Notes under the pieces: model-generated
The model's database searches: none
The model's input: the letters and a program-made list of their open reading frames with translations, nothing else
What the model was told of the DNA's origin: nothing
Made by a program: the position numbers and the translations under genes
Part shown: one piece after another, positions 1-8,662 of the stretch
Layout of the letters: every line of letters begins with the position of its first letter
Numbering within the stretch: the stretch's first letter is position 1
Origin: Chelonobacter sp050613185
Lineage (GTDB): Bacteria > Pseudomonadota > Gammaproteobacteria > Enterobacterales > Pasteurellaceae
DNA: 64,000 nt
NCBI RefSeq assembly: GCF_050613185.1
Contig: NZ_CP192511.1
Location: 496,001 to 560,000, forward strand
Direction of reading: 5' to 3'

Positions 1-356
1 GCTATGCCACCACCAATCGCCAGAATGCGGTGGCCGAATTGGCGCAACAATCGGATTTAGTGCTGGTGGTCGGTTCGAAAAACTCGTCCAATTCCAATCG
101 CTTAGCCGAATTGGCTTCACGTATGGGCGTGCCGGCAAAACTGATTGACGATGCCGATGATATTGATCCAAATTGGTTAAAAAACATCAACGTGATTGGC
201 ATTACCGCCGGCGCTTCCGCACCGGAGGTGTTGGTGCAATCAGTGGTCAGCCGCCTGCGTGAGTTGGGCGTTGACAGCGTGGAGGATTTACAAGGCTGCG
301 AAGAAAATACGGTGTTTGAAGTGCCGCGCGAGCTGCGCATTAAAGAAGTGCAATAA
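1..356 (+). CDS. ispH: 4-hydroxy-3-methylbut-2-enyl diphosphate reductase, C-terminal part
   Basis: This is the 3' end of ispH, cut by the window edge; the frame enters at base 3. IspH is the last enzyme of the MEP isoprenoid pathway, an iron-sulfur reductase that makes IPP and DMAPP from HMBPP. The visible 118 residues start YATTNRQNAVAEL and include GITAGASAPEVLVQ, both typical of the C-terminal third of the family. The gene ends in the usual acidic and basic tail. A hairpin with a T-run lies about 95 bp downstream. The N-terminal half, with the first iron-sulfur cysteine, is outside the window. Confidence 0.93.
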   Translation, partial: YATTNRQNAVAELAQQSDLVLVVGSKNSSNSNRLAELASRMGVPAKLIDDADDIDPNWLKNINVIGITAGASAPEVLVQSVVSRLRELGVDSVEDLQGCEENTVFEVPRELRIKEVQ

Positions 357-384
357 GCAAGAACTTGACCGCACTTTTGGTTAA

Positions 385-406
385 TTTTGCGATCCGGATT
401 CAGAAA
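385..406 (+). promoter_or_regulatory. Candidate CRP-S (Sxy-dependent CRP) site upstream of comE1
   Basis: The 22 bases read TTTTGCGATC at the left and CAGAAA at the right. The left half carries the TGCGA core that marks CRP-S competence sites rather than the TGTGA core of ordinary CRP sites. The right half is weaker. The centre is about 122 bp before the comE1 start. A CATAAG -10-like hexamer at 425-430 would place a transcription start near 437, about 41.5 bp from the site centre, as for class II CRP activation. comE1 belongs to the CRP-S regulon in H. influenzae, which fits. The match was made by eye. Confidence 0.6.
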
Positions 407-449
407 GTTTTCCGCCGAACTCGGCATAAGCATGAAATAAAGGCAAAGT

Positions 450-487
450 AACGCTGTCGTCCGATATGAACGACGGCGTTTTTTATT
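450..487 (+). terminator. Intrinsic terminator-like hairpin between ispH and comE1
   Basis: The arms AACGCTGTCGT (450-460) and ACGACGGCGTT (470-480) pair over 11 bp with one G-T wobble around a 9-base loop, and are followed by TTTTATT. It is well placed to end ispH transcription. It also lies between the candidate CRP-S site and comE1, which is discussed as a finding. Confidence 0.75.
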
Positions 488-517
488 GATTAACCTTTTC
501 TTTATAATGGAAATTTT

Positions 518-847
518 ATGTTGAGTTTAAAATCAAATCTTAAAAAATTATCACTGTTGGCATTATTGGGCACGATGATCAGCGCCCCATCTTTCGCCGA
601 TAAAACCAAAGCCGCTGCCCCAAGTGCGGTAACAACTGTTGAAACCGTTGCGGCAAAAATCAATTTGAACAGCGCCACCGCGCAAGAGTTAGAAAAAGGC
701 TTGTTAGGCATCGGCGCCAAAAAAGCGGAAGCGATTGTCGAATATCGGGAGAAAAACGGCAATTTTATCAGTATTGATCAACTGAGCGATGTCTCCGGCA
801 TCGGCAAAGCCACGTTAGAGAAAAACCGCCATTTATTGACATTGTAA
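518..847 (+). CDS. comE1: ComE1/ComEA-family competence DNA-binding protein
   Basis: This is a 109-residue exported helix-hairpin-helix protein of the ComEA/ComE1 type, which binds incoming double-stranded DNA in the periplasm during natural transformation. A signal peptide covers roughly residues 1-27 (basic N-terminus, a LSLLALLGTM core, cleavage near SFA-DK). An Ala/Thr linker follows, and then one HhH domain at about 48-109 with INLNSATAQEL and two GIG turns. Length and layout match H. influenzae ComE1. An uptake signal lies inside the gene (about 622-630). The ribosome-binding site is weak (TGGAA). Expression is probably competence-controlled through the upstream CRP-S-like site. Confidence 0.88.
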   Translation: MLSLKSNLKKLSLLALLGTMISAPSFADKTKAAAPSAVTTVETVAAKINLNSATAQELEKGLLGIGAKKAEAIVEYREKNGNFISIDQLSDVSGIGKATLEKNRHLLTL

Positions 848-852
848 ATAAA

Positions 853-885
853 AAATCCTCTGATTTGGAACAAGTCAGAGGATTT
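853..885. terminator. Bidirectional terminator between comE1 and fic
   Basis: AAATCCTCTGA (853-863) pairs with TCAGAGGATTT (875-885) over 11 bp. An A-run precedes it on the plus strand and T-rich sequence follows, so it can serve both comE1 and the converging fic gene, whose stop codon abuts it. Confidence 0.85.
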
Positions 886-1479
886 CTATTCAACAGAAAG
901 TAAACTTAACCGTTCCGCAATCATTTGTTCCAACGGCGAGTAATTTAATCGGTGGGCTTGCTTAGAGGCTTCAATCATTTGCTCTTGTGTTATACCGTTA
1001 AAATGTAAATCATAGCCTGCATTTTTAGCGAGTTGCGCAATAAAAATCCGTTGTACTCGACCACTTCCTTCTCGAAATGGATGCATAGCATTAATTTCAC
1101 CTAAATAATAGGCTAATCGCGCCGCCATGTTTTCTGCCGCTGTTATCGTTAAATATTTTTCCTGTTTCAGTTGCTGAAATAATTTTTTAGCTTCAGGCAC
1201 AATTCGGTATCCTATTATAAAATCCTGACCGCCTTTTTGTAGGTAGCCGTCACGAATTTCACCTGCCCATGGGTAAATATCTTGAAATAAATGTTTATGA
1301 ATTGCTTGTAAATGCGCTAAATCAAATTGCCCTTTAATTGGGCTTTCCGCTAGAGAGGCGGTATTAATATAGCTGATCGCCTTTTCTTTAATATCGAGTT
1401 CGACTTGATCTTGTATATTAAATCGGTTTCTCAGCACGCCATTTGCATAAATATAGGGATCAGATCCCGTGTACTTCAT
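886..1479 (-). CDS. Fic-family AMP-transferase toxin (VbhT/FicT-like)
   Basis: This 197-residue Fic-domain protein probably attaches AMP or another nucleotide phosphate to target proteins. The core motif HPFREGSGR lies at about residues 133-141. It matches HPFx(D/E)GNGR except that Ser replaces Asn, which is tolerated in some family members. An upstream segment HKHLFQDIYPWAGEIR (61-76) contains the flap-type WAGEIR sequence. I chose ATG at 1479 because AAGG lies about 10 bases before it and because its first 20 bases overlap the end of the small antitoxin gene. That is the class I Fic arrangement, in which the inhibitory helix comes from a separate partner. The cellular target cannot be read from sequence. 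Confidence 0.88.
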   Translation of the reverse strand: MKYTGSDPYIYANGVLRNRFNIQDQVELDIKEKAISYINTASLAESPIKGQFDLAHLQAIHKHLFQDIYPWAGEIRDGYLQKGGQDFIIGYRIVPEAKKLFQQLKQEKYLTITAAENMAARLAYYLGEINAMHPFREGSGRVQRIFIAQLAKNAGYDLHFNGITQEQMIEASKQAHRLNYSPLEQMIAERLSLLSVE

Positions 1480-1651
1480 ACATTTTTTCCTTAAATGCAT
1501 TAAAGGTAATGTGTCCGTTAATCCATTCATTCGATAGTTTCAGCATTTCAGCAGTGGTTTCAATTCCCTCAAGTCGATTATTATCAATCGCAAATTGAAT
1601 GGCTTTTTGGCGCGAAGTTTTATCCGCCTCAGAAATCGGATTATCCAACAT
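1460..1651 (-). CDS. VbhA-like antitoxin of the Fic toxin
   Basis: This 63-residue protein is encoded immediately upstream of fic and overlaps it. VbhA-type antitoxins insert a helix with the motif (S/T)xxxE(G/N) into the Fic active site so that the Glu blocks ATP. Here the equivalent segment is NNRLEGIE: Glu and Gly are present, but Asn stands where Ser/Thr is usual. The start at 1651 has AAGGA six bases upstream and gives a typical VbhA length. A second in-frame ATG at 1693 has an equally good AGGAG and would add 14 residues, so two forms are possible. The name rests on family pattern and context. Confidence 0.78.
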   Translation of the reverse strand: MLDNPISEADKTSRQKAIQFAIDNNRLEGIETTAEMLKLSNEWINGHITFNAFKEKMYEVHGI

Positions 1652-1695
1652 ATTCTTTCCTTCTGAATTCAACGTATTGCAATCATTCGGCATGT

Positions 1696-1845
1696 TTACT
1701 CCTGCTCCACCAAAAACTGAAACCAATGCCGTTCTTCGATTCGCGCTTTGATATGTTTACGGCGACGCAAACGCAATAAGCGGCGGTGGTTGTTTTGCAG
1801 TGAAAGGGATCGTTTCGGTTTAAAAAATACCCGTGCTCTTCTCAT
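1696..1845 (-). CDS. Small, very basic protein of unknown function (49 aa)
   Basis: This is an unrecognised ORF of 49 codons with a strong AAGGAG ribosome-binding site that overlaps the end of mltF; its ATG lies 12 bases after the mltF stop. The protein begins MRRARVFFKPKR and has a central run HRRLLRLRRRKHIKARIEER, with about one third Arg/Lys/His, no Cys and no membrane segment. It could bind nucleic acid or ribosomes. Its stop codon lies three bases before the alternative antitoxin ATG at 1693. mltF, this ORF, antitoxin and fic could therefore be one transcript. I assign no function. Confidence 0.6.
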   Translation of the reverse strand: MRRARVFFKPKRSLSLQNNHRRLLRLRRRKHIKARIEERHWFQFLVEQE

Positions 1846-1857
1846 ATTATTCTCCTT

Positions 1858-3339
1858 TTAACTTAGCGGAATCCCATAGTCGTTTTCTTGTGTGTTATTA
1901 CTGGTATCTGCCGGGGTCAGTTTGCGATCAATCGCTTTTTCAATCTCTTTCAGGCGGTAATGCTTGCTAATGCTGCTCATATAACGGCGGATATTTTCTA
2001 CATAAGCATAGGCTTCATAACCGCGCGCATAACCGTATTTCAATTTGGAATAGTAACGCTTTTCCGCCAACAGCGGCAGGTTGTTTTTCACATCCAGCCA
2101 GTTATCCGGATCGCCGCCCAATTCTTTGGTGAGACGGCGCACGTCCAGCAAATGCCCCAAGCCCATATTATACGCCGCCAGCGCATACCAAATTTTATCT
2201 TCCTGCCGCACGGTGTTGGGGATTTGGCGCATTAACATATGCAAATACTCCGCCCCGCCGCGAATGCTTTGTTCGGCATTGGTGCGATCTTTCACATTCA
2301 TCCGTTCGGCGGTGTCTTTGGTCAACATCATAATCCCACGCACGCCGGTCGGCGAAGTGGCGGTTTCGTTCCAATGGGATTCCTGATAAGCGATTGCCGC
2401 CAGCGTGTGCCACTCCAACTCACCGCTATAACGTTTGAAATAATCAATATATTTCGGCAACACATTTTCGATCGCGTTCAAATAAGTGCGCGCATCAACG
2501 TAGTCAAAATTACGCATATGGTTGAAATATTTTTCTTCTAGGCGTGCCACTAAGCCGTTCTCAAGTGCGGTATGCATGAATTCCAATGACGCCGCTTGCA
2601 ATTCGTTATAGGTATTTTTGGAAAAATACCAATGCACACTCGACTCTTCACTGACATCAAACGCCACTTTTAATTGCGGTTTAATCTGCTGTGCCGAGGC
2701 GATATCAATCGAAGCGGCGATGGCATAATCCTGTTTGCCTTCCGCCACCATTAACAAAATTTCTTCTTGGGTCAGATTTTCATTCACTTGCCAATTTAGG
2801 TTTGAAAACTGCGCTTTATTTTGCTGTAACAAGGTGATCAATTCTTGATTAAACGGAATCAAAATCGAGGTGGCGACTTCGGCAAAATTTTTCGGACGCG
2901 CCTCACCCATGCGATACACCAATTGCCAAGAGGCGGAGGTATAACCCGGACCGGTTTGAAAATCGTCATTTTTTTCATTTTGATAACGCAAACCCGCCGC
3001 CGCCATATCAATCTGACCGCGCTTTAACGCCTCGAACAATTGGCTGCTGTTATCCAAGCTGACAACCTTCAACCGCACGCCCAGATAGTCGGCAAACGCC
3101 GCGCTCAATTCATATTCCAAGCCTTGTGCTTGGTCATTGCCGATAAAATAATAGACCGGATTATTCACCGTACCGACCACCAGCTCGCCTTTTTCCAACA
3201 CCGTCACATAGTGATTTTTCTCCGACGACATGATTTTTTGCCACGGGAAAACCATGTCGATTGCCCACAGCAATAAACCGATTGCAAAAATCGTGCGTAG
3301 TATTAAGCCTTTCAAATAACCGTTCCGTTTTATCGCCAA
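1858..3339 (-). CDS. mltF: Membrane-bound lytic murein transglycosylase F
   Basis: MltF cleaves peptidoglycan glycan strands to 1,6-anhydromuropeptides in the periplasm. The N-terminus has a hydrophobic segment (about residues 10-30), followed by a solute-binding-protein-3-like regulatory domain (about 45-270, with LEYELSAAFADYLGVRL). The SLT catalytic domain covers about 300-460. The catalytic Glu is in AIAYQESHW (E320), followed by TSPTGVRGIMML and AAYNMGLGH. The first codon is TTG; no better upstream start is visible. The gene is divergent from purL, as in E. coli. The C-terminus is shorter and less Ser-rich than the E. coli protein. Confidence 0.93.
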   Translation of the reverse strand: MAIKRNGYLKGLILRTIFAIGLLLWAIDMVFPWQKIMSSEKNHYVTVLEKGELVVGTVNNPVYYFIGNDQAQGLEYELSAAFADYLGVRLKVVSLDNSSQLFEALKRGQIDMAAAGLRYQNEKNDDFQTGPGYTSASWQLVYRMGEARPKNFAEVATSILIPFNQELITLLQQNKAQFSNLNWQVNENLTQEEILLMVAEGKQDYAIAASIDIASAQQIKPQLKVAFDVSEESSVHWYFSKNTYNELQAASLEFMHTALENGLVARLEEKYFNHMRNFDYVDARTYLNAIENVLPKYIDYFKRYSGELEWHTLAAIAYQESHWNETATSPTGVRGIMMLTKDTAERMNVKDRTNAEQSIRGGAEYLHMLMRQIPNTVRQEDKIWYALAAYNMGLGHLLDVRRLTKELGGDPDNWLDVKNNLPLLAEKRYYSKLKYGYARGYEAYAYVENIRRYMSSISKHYRLKEIEKAIDRKLTPADTSNNTQENDYGIPLS

Positions 3340-3471
3340 TGCCGCCGTCTAAGATAACGCATTTTAACTGTTCTTGTGCAGAAAACCAAATCTGTTCCGT
3401 TCGCACATGCTTTCCTGTACAATATAGGCGATTTTTTAACTCCCTCTTTCACCTACGGTAAAATACGGTAA

Positions 3472-6400
3472 ATGACGATGATGCAAATTTTCCGCGGCTC
3501 TCCCGCTCTCTCTGATTTTCGCTTAAACCAATTAATGACCCGATTCCGCCAAGCCGAGCTGCCTGTCAGCGATTGCTATGCCGAATATCTGCACTTTGCC
3601 GATTTGACACAGGCACTAACGCCAACGGAAACCGAGCAGTTAGAACAGTTGCTGCATTATGGTCCGACATTGGCGGAGCATGAACCGAGCGGCAGTTGTT
3701 TTATCGTGATCCCGCGAATCGGCACAATCTCCTCTTGGTCTTCCAAAGCCAGCGATATTGCGCATAATTCCGGCTTAGAGAAAGTCAAACGCCTCGAACG
3801 CGGTCTCGCATATTATCTTCAAACCACCTCCCCCCTCACCGCACAACAAACCCAAACCCTGACCGCACTTTTACATGACCGTATGCTGGAAACGGTGATC
3901 GAAACTCCACAAGATGCCCAAGCCCTGTTCAGCCACGCCGAACCGAAAGCGTTCACCACCGTTGATATTCTGCAACACGGCAGAACCGCACTTGAACAAG
4001 CCAATCTCAATTTAGGTTTGGCATTGGCGGAAGATGAAATCGACTATTTATTCGAACAGTTCACCCAACTGAAACGCAATCCGGTCGATATCGAACTGTA
4101 TATGTTTGCCCAAGCGAATTCCGAACATTGCCGGCATAAAATTTTTAATGCCGATTGGGTGATCGACGGCGAGAAACAGCCGAAATCACTGTTTAAGATG
4201 ATTAAAAATACCTTTGAGCAAACCCCTGATTTTGTGCTGTCGGCGTATAAAGACAATGCGGCGGTGATGGAAGGCTCGAAAGTCGGGCGTTTTTTTGCCG
4301 ACAGCGACGGAAAATATCGCTATCATCAAGAAGACGCGCACATTTTAATGAAAGTGGAAACCCACAACCACCCGACTGCGATTTCCCCGTTCCCGGGCGC
4401 GGCGACCGGTTCAGGCGGTGAAATCCGCGATGAAGGCGCGACCGGACGCGGTGCAAAACCCAAAGCCGGTTTGGTCGGTTTCTCGGTGTCCAACTTACTT
4501 GTACCGCACTTTGAACAGCCGTGGGAAAATCCGTTAAGCAAACCGAACCGTATCGCGTCGGCATTGGATATTATGTTGGAGGCCCCGCTCGGCGGCGCGG
4601 CGTTTAACAATGAATTCGGTCGCCCTGCGCTGTTGGGCTATTTCCGCACTTATGAAGAAAAAGTGAACAGTTTTAACGGGGTGGAAGTGCGCGGTTATCA
4701 CAAACCGATTATGCTTGCCGGCGGAATCGGCAATATCCGTGGCGAACACGTTGCCAAAGGCGAAATTCCGGTCGGCGCAAAATTGATTGTACTCGGCGGC
4801 CCGGCGATGAATATCGGCTTGGGCGGCGGTGCAGCTTCCTCGATGACTTCAGGCAAATCGAAAGAAGATTTGGATTTTGCTTCGGTGCAACGCGACAATC
4901 CGGAGATGGAACGCCGTTGTCAAGAAGTGATCGACCGCTGCTGGCAGCTGGGCGACGACAACCCGATTCTGTTTATCCACGATGTCGGCGCAGGCGGTCT
5001 CTCCAATGCGATGCCGGAATTGGTCAATGACGGCGGACGCGGCGGCAACTTTGAGTTGCGCAAAATCCTGAGTGACGAACCGGGCATGAGCCCGTTGGAA
5101 ATTTGGTGTAACGAATCGCAAGAACGCTATGTGTTGGCAGTGGCAGCGGATCAATTGCCGCTGTTCGAACAACTGTGCCAACGCGAACGCGCGCCTTATG
5201 CGGTGATCGGCGAAGCGGTGGCTGAACCGCACTTGACCCTCAGCGACAGCCATTTCAACAATAAACCGATTGATATGCCGTTAAATGTGCTGCTCGGCAA
5301 ACCACCGAAAATGATCCGCGAGGTGCAAAGTGCGGTCGTCAAAAATCCTGCGCTAGACACGCAAGCAATTAATCTCAGTGAAGCACTGCACCGCGTGTTA
5401 CGCCTGCCGGTAGTCGCGGAAAAAACCTTCTTAATCACCATCGGCGACCGCTCTGTCACCGGCATGGTGGCGCGCGATCAGATGGTCGGACCGTGGCAAA
5501 TCCCGGTTGCCGACTGCGCCGTGACCACCGCCAGCCTTGACAGCTACTACGGCGAAGCGATGTCCATCGGCGAACGGGCGCCGATTGCGTTATTGAACTT
5601 CGCTGCGTCGGCACGCATGGCGGTTGCCGAATCGATCACCAATATCGCCGCCACTCAGATTGGCGATATTAAACGGATTAAACTCTCCGCCAACTGGATG
5701 TCTGCCGCCGGACACAAAGGCGAAGACGCCGGTTTATATGCGGCGGTGAAAGCGGTCGGCGAAGAACTCTGTCCGGCATTGGGCTTAACCATTCCGGTCG
5801 GTAAAGATTCAATGTCGATGAAAACCACTTGGCAGGAAAACGGCGAAAACAAACAAGTCACTGCGCCATTATCCTTAGTGATCAGTGCTTTTGCACGGGT
5901 GGAAGATGTGCGCAAAACCGTTACGCCGCAATTAAGAACCGACAAAGGCGACAGCCGTCTCTTGCTGATCGACTTGGGCGAAGGCAACAACCGCTTGGGC
6001 GCAACCGCACTGGCGCAGGTGTATAAACAACTGGGCGACAACGCCGCCGATGTGGTTGATTCAGCCAAACTGAAAGGCTTCTATGGCGCCATCCAACAAC
6101 TGGTTGCCGACGATAAATTACTGGCTTACCACGACCGTTCCGACGGCGGTTTGATTGTAACGCTTGCCGAAATGGCATTTGCCGGTCATTGCGGGGTTGA
6201 TGTGAATATCGCCGCCCTCGGCAACGACAACTTAAACGTGCTGTTTAACGAAGAGTTGGGCGCAGTGATTCAAGTTCGCACCGCCGATTTAGACAGCGTA
6301 AACCGCACTTTGGCACAACACGGGTTAAGTGCGGTCAGCCATGATCTCGGCACGGTCACCGTCGGCGATGAATTTATTATCCGCCGTGACGCTGAAGTCG

Positions 6401-7371
6401 TCTTACAGCAATCGCGCAATGAACTGCGTGGTATCTGGGCGGAACTGACCCACCAAATGCAACGCCTGCGCGACAACCCGACTTGCGCCGATCAAGAATT
6501 CTCCACCAAGAAAGATCCGAACAATAAAGGCTTGTCGGCACAATTAAGCTACAATCCAAGCGAAGACATCGCTGCGCCCTATATCGCCACCGGCATAAAA
6601 CCACGCATTGCGGTGTTGCGCGAACAAGGAGTAAACAGCCATGTTGAAATGGCAGCGGCGTTTGACCGTGCCGGATTTGATTCGATTGACGTCCATATGA
6701 GCGACCTGATGAGCGGACGTATCAGCCTCGATTCATTCAACGCTTTGGTCGCTTGCGGCGGCTTCTCTTACGGCGATGTACTAGGCGCAGGCGGCGGTTG
6801 GGCGAAATCCATTCTGTTCAATACCGCACTTCGCGATCAATTCGCCGCCTTCTTCCAACGTGAAAACACCTTGAGCTTGGGCGTATGTAACGGCTGCCAA
6901 ATGCTCTCCAACCTTGCCGAAATCATTCCCGGCACGGAAGCATGGCCGCGCTTTGTACGCAACACCTCCGAACGTTTTGAAGCGCGCGCGGCGTTGGTAC
7001 GTATCAACGACAGCAATTCGTTGTGGTTCAACGGCATGGCAGGCTCACATATGCCAATCGCCGTTTCCCACGGCGAAGGTCGGGTTGAATTCAAAAATGA
7101 TCAGCAATTGGCACAGTTGCGTGAGCAAAACCTCATCATCGCGCAATATATCGACAATAACCTGCAACCAACCGAAACCTACCCGGCCAACCCGAACGGC
7201 TCAGTGGACGGCATTACCGCACTTAGCAACCGCAACGGACGCGTCGCCATTATGATGCCACACCCGGAACGCGTATTTAGAGCAGTCAGCAACTCTTGGT
7301 ATCCGGAAGACTGGTCTGAAGATGGGGCTTGGATGCGGTTGTTTAGGAATGCGAGGGTTGTGTTGAAATAG
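3472..7371 (+). CDS. purL: Phosphoribosylformylglycinamidine synthase (FGAM synthase)
   Basis: This large single-chain PurL (1299 residues; E. coli 1295) converts FGAR, glutamine and ATP to FGAM in purine synthesis. The N-terminus (QIFRGSPALSDF) matches the family. The synthetase half contains KVETHNHPTAISPFPGAATG, and the second AIRS-like half contains TIPVGKDSMSMKT. The C-terminal glutamine amidotransferase domain has the nucleophile in LGVCNGCQMLSN (about residue 1140) and ends with HPERVFRAVSNSW. The start is one of three nearby ATGs (3472, 3478, 3481); MMQIFRG at 3478 aligns best with E. coli. Several uptake signals lie within the gene, the last near 7217. Confidence 0.97.
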   Translation: MTMMQIFRGSPALSDFRLNQLMTRFRQAELPVSDCYAEYLHFADLTQALTPTETEQLEQLLHYGPTLAEHEPSGSCFIVIPRIGTISSWSSKASDIAHNSGLEKVKRLERGLAYYLQTTSPLTAQQTQTLTALLHDRMLETVIETPQDAQALFSHAEPKAFTTVDILQHGRTALEQANLNLGLALAEDEIDYLFEQFTQLKRNPVDIELYMFAQANSEHCRHKIFNADWVIDGEKQPKSLFKMIKNTFEQTPDFVLSAYKDNAAVMEGSKVGRFFADSDGKYRYHQEDAHILMKVETHNHPTAISPFPGAATGSGGEIRDEGATGRGAKPKAGLVGFSVSNLLVPHFEQPWENPLSKPNRIASALDIMLEAPLGGAAFNNEFGRPALLGYFRTYEEKVNSFNGVEVRGYHKPIMLAGGIGNIRGEHVAKGEIPVGAKLIVLGGPAMNIGLGGGAASSMTSGKSKEDLDFASVQRDNPEMERRCQEVIDRCWQLGDDNPILFIHDVGAGGLSNAMPELVNDGGRGGNFELRKILSDEPGMSPLEIWCNESQERYVLAVAADQLPLFEQLCQRERAPYAVIGEAVAEPHLTLSDSHFNNKPIDMPLNVLLGKPPKMIREVQSAVVKNPALDTQAINLSEALHRVLRLPVVAEKTFLITIGDRSVTGMVARDQMVGPWQIPVADCAVTTASLDSYYGEAMSIGERAPIALLNFAASARMAVAESITNIAATQIGDIKRIKLSANWMSAAGHKGEDAGLYAAVKAVGEELCPALGLTIPVGKDSMSMKTTWQENGENKQVTAPLSLVISAFARVEDVRKTVTPQLRTDKGDSRLLLIDLGEGNNRLGATALAQVYKQLGDNAADVVDSAKLKGFYGAIQQLVADDKLLAYHDRSDGGLIVTLAEMAFAGHCGVDVNIAALGNDNLNVLFNEELGAVIQVRTADLDSVNRTLAQHGLSAVSHDLGTVTVGDEFIIRRDAEVVLQQSRNELRGIWAELTHQMQRLRDNPTCADQEFSTKKDPNNKGLSAQLSYNPSEDIAAPYIATGIKPRIAVLREQGVNSHVEMAAAFDRAGFDSIDVHMSDLMSGRISLDSFNALVACGGFSYGDVLGAGGGWAKSILFNTALRDQFAAFFQRENTLSLGVCNGCQMLSNLAEIIPGTEAWPRFVRNTSERFEARAALVRINDSNSLWFNGMAGSHMPIAVSHGEGRVEFKNDQQLAQLREQNLIIAQYIDNNLQPTETYPANPNGSVDGITALSNRNGRVAIMMPHPERVFRAVSNSWYPEDWSEDGAWMRLFRNARVVLK

Positions 7372-7379
7372 ATATTAAT

Positions 7380-7411
7380 AAAAGGATGAGTTTTGGCTCG
7401 TCCTTTTTTAT
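7380..7411 (+). terminator. purL terminator
   Basis: AAAAGGATGAG (7380-7390) pairs with CTCGTCCTTTT (7397-7407) around a 6-base loop with one wobble pair, and is followed by TTTAT. It marks the left edge of the AT-rich island. Confidence 0.85.
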
Positions 7412-7435
7412 ATTTAAATAATGGAAGATTAAATT

Positions 7436-8660
7436 ATGAATAATAGATATGCTAATATAGATTTAGCTTATGATTTCTTATTAGATAAAAAAATCAGAAA
7501 GTGAATTCACTTTAAATGAATTGTCCTTATATTCAGGGTTAAAAACGAGTACATGCAAAACTTATCTTAGCAAAAAATGGTACAATTACATAGAAAAATC
7601 AAGTAGAAACTATCTATCTCATAACCTTAAATTAATTAGTAAAGAACAATTTAGAAAAATAACTTCTCAAAAAAATGCGATCAATATATACGATCTAGAA
7701 TATGGAAATCTTTTAGGAAAAGCAAGGGAATTTTCGTTACTAGCTGTATCTACTTATAATAACCCATATACACAATTTAAGACTCATGGATTTATAGTAA
7801 ATATAATTATTGCTTATACTTCGTTATTTCATGCTATTTTTGAAAAGACTGGAATCAATTATTTTTACAAAGATAATAAAGGCAATCTTAAGATAATAGA
7901 TGGACAAGAAAAAGCGTGGAAATTAAATAAATGTTTAAAAGAATATTGGCAAGATAGATGCAAAGCAGAAAAAGCCAACTTAGAATTTTTAATTTTATTA
8001 AGAAATAAAATTGAACATAGAGGACTTCCTACTCTAGATATTATTGTCAGTGGAGAGTGCCAAGCAGCACTAAATAATTTTGAAACATTATTAGTAAACG
8101 AGTTTGGCGAAGAATATGCACTAAAAACAAATCTAGCGATTGCAATGCAATTAAGTAATGTTTCCGAGCAATCACAAATTAATGCAATGAAAGAATTTCA
8201 AACCTAGACTTATAAATCTATAAGAGAGTTTATGGATGGTTATAGGGGAACATTAAATGAAGATATACTAAATAGCCAGAATTATCGAATATCTGTTTTT
8301 TTGATACCTAAGATTATCAATCATTTAAAATCATCCGATCTAGCAATAGAGTTTATAAATGTAGATAAACTATCTGATGAAAAACGAATGCAATATGATA
8401 ATGCTATTGGTTTTCTAAAAGGAATTGAATTCCCATTCAAATTTAGACCTAAAAGGGTAGTTGAGGCAATAAAAATAGTATACCCTAAGTTCAACATGAA
8501 CGATCACACCAATTGTTGGAAAAAATATAATGCAAGACCTAGAGGTATAATTAAGAATTTTAGAAGTGAGTATTCCGCTTACGTGGATGGATACGATTCA
8601 TATTTATATTCTCAAAAATGGATTGATTTTCTGCTTGATAAACTTTCTAAAGAGAAATAA
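7436..8660 (+). pseudogene. Interrupted DUF3644/HEPN-like gene
   Basis: One coding region of about 405 codons appears broken twice. It starts at ATG 7436 (GGAAG eight bases before) and runs 22 codons to a stop. A one-base shift in the A7 run 7487-7493 restores the frame SESEFTLNELSLYSGLKTS, a winged-helix-like N-terminus. The main part (7494-8204) resembles DUF3644 proteins: KAREFSLLAVSTYNNP and then RNKIEH (8001-8018), a HEPN R-x4-H motif. A TAG at 8205 interrupts the same frame, which continues from 8208 to 8660 with KSSDLAIEF and a C-terminal part ending FLLDKLSKEK. DUF3644 proteins are often found among defence genes. It is much AT-richer than its neighbours and has no uptake signal. The family call is from memory of its pattern. 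Confidence 0.62.
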
Positions 8661-8662
8661 AT

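Noticed and set aside
503..508. TATAAT just before comE1 as its promoter
   Set aside because: A start from it would fall about three bases before the ATG, leaving no room for ribosome binding, and no -35 is at proper distance.
7521..8207. Intact 228-residue protein starting at TTG 7521
   Set aside because: Coding-like sequence (SESEFTLNE...) continues upstream in the same frame to the A7 run, and downstream past the TAG, so an interrupted longer gene explains the region better.
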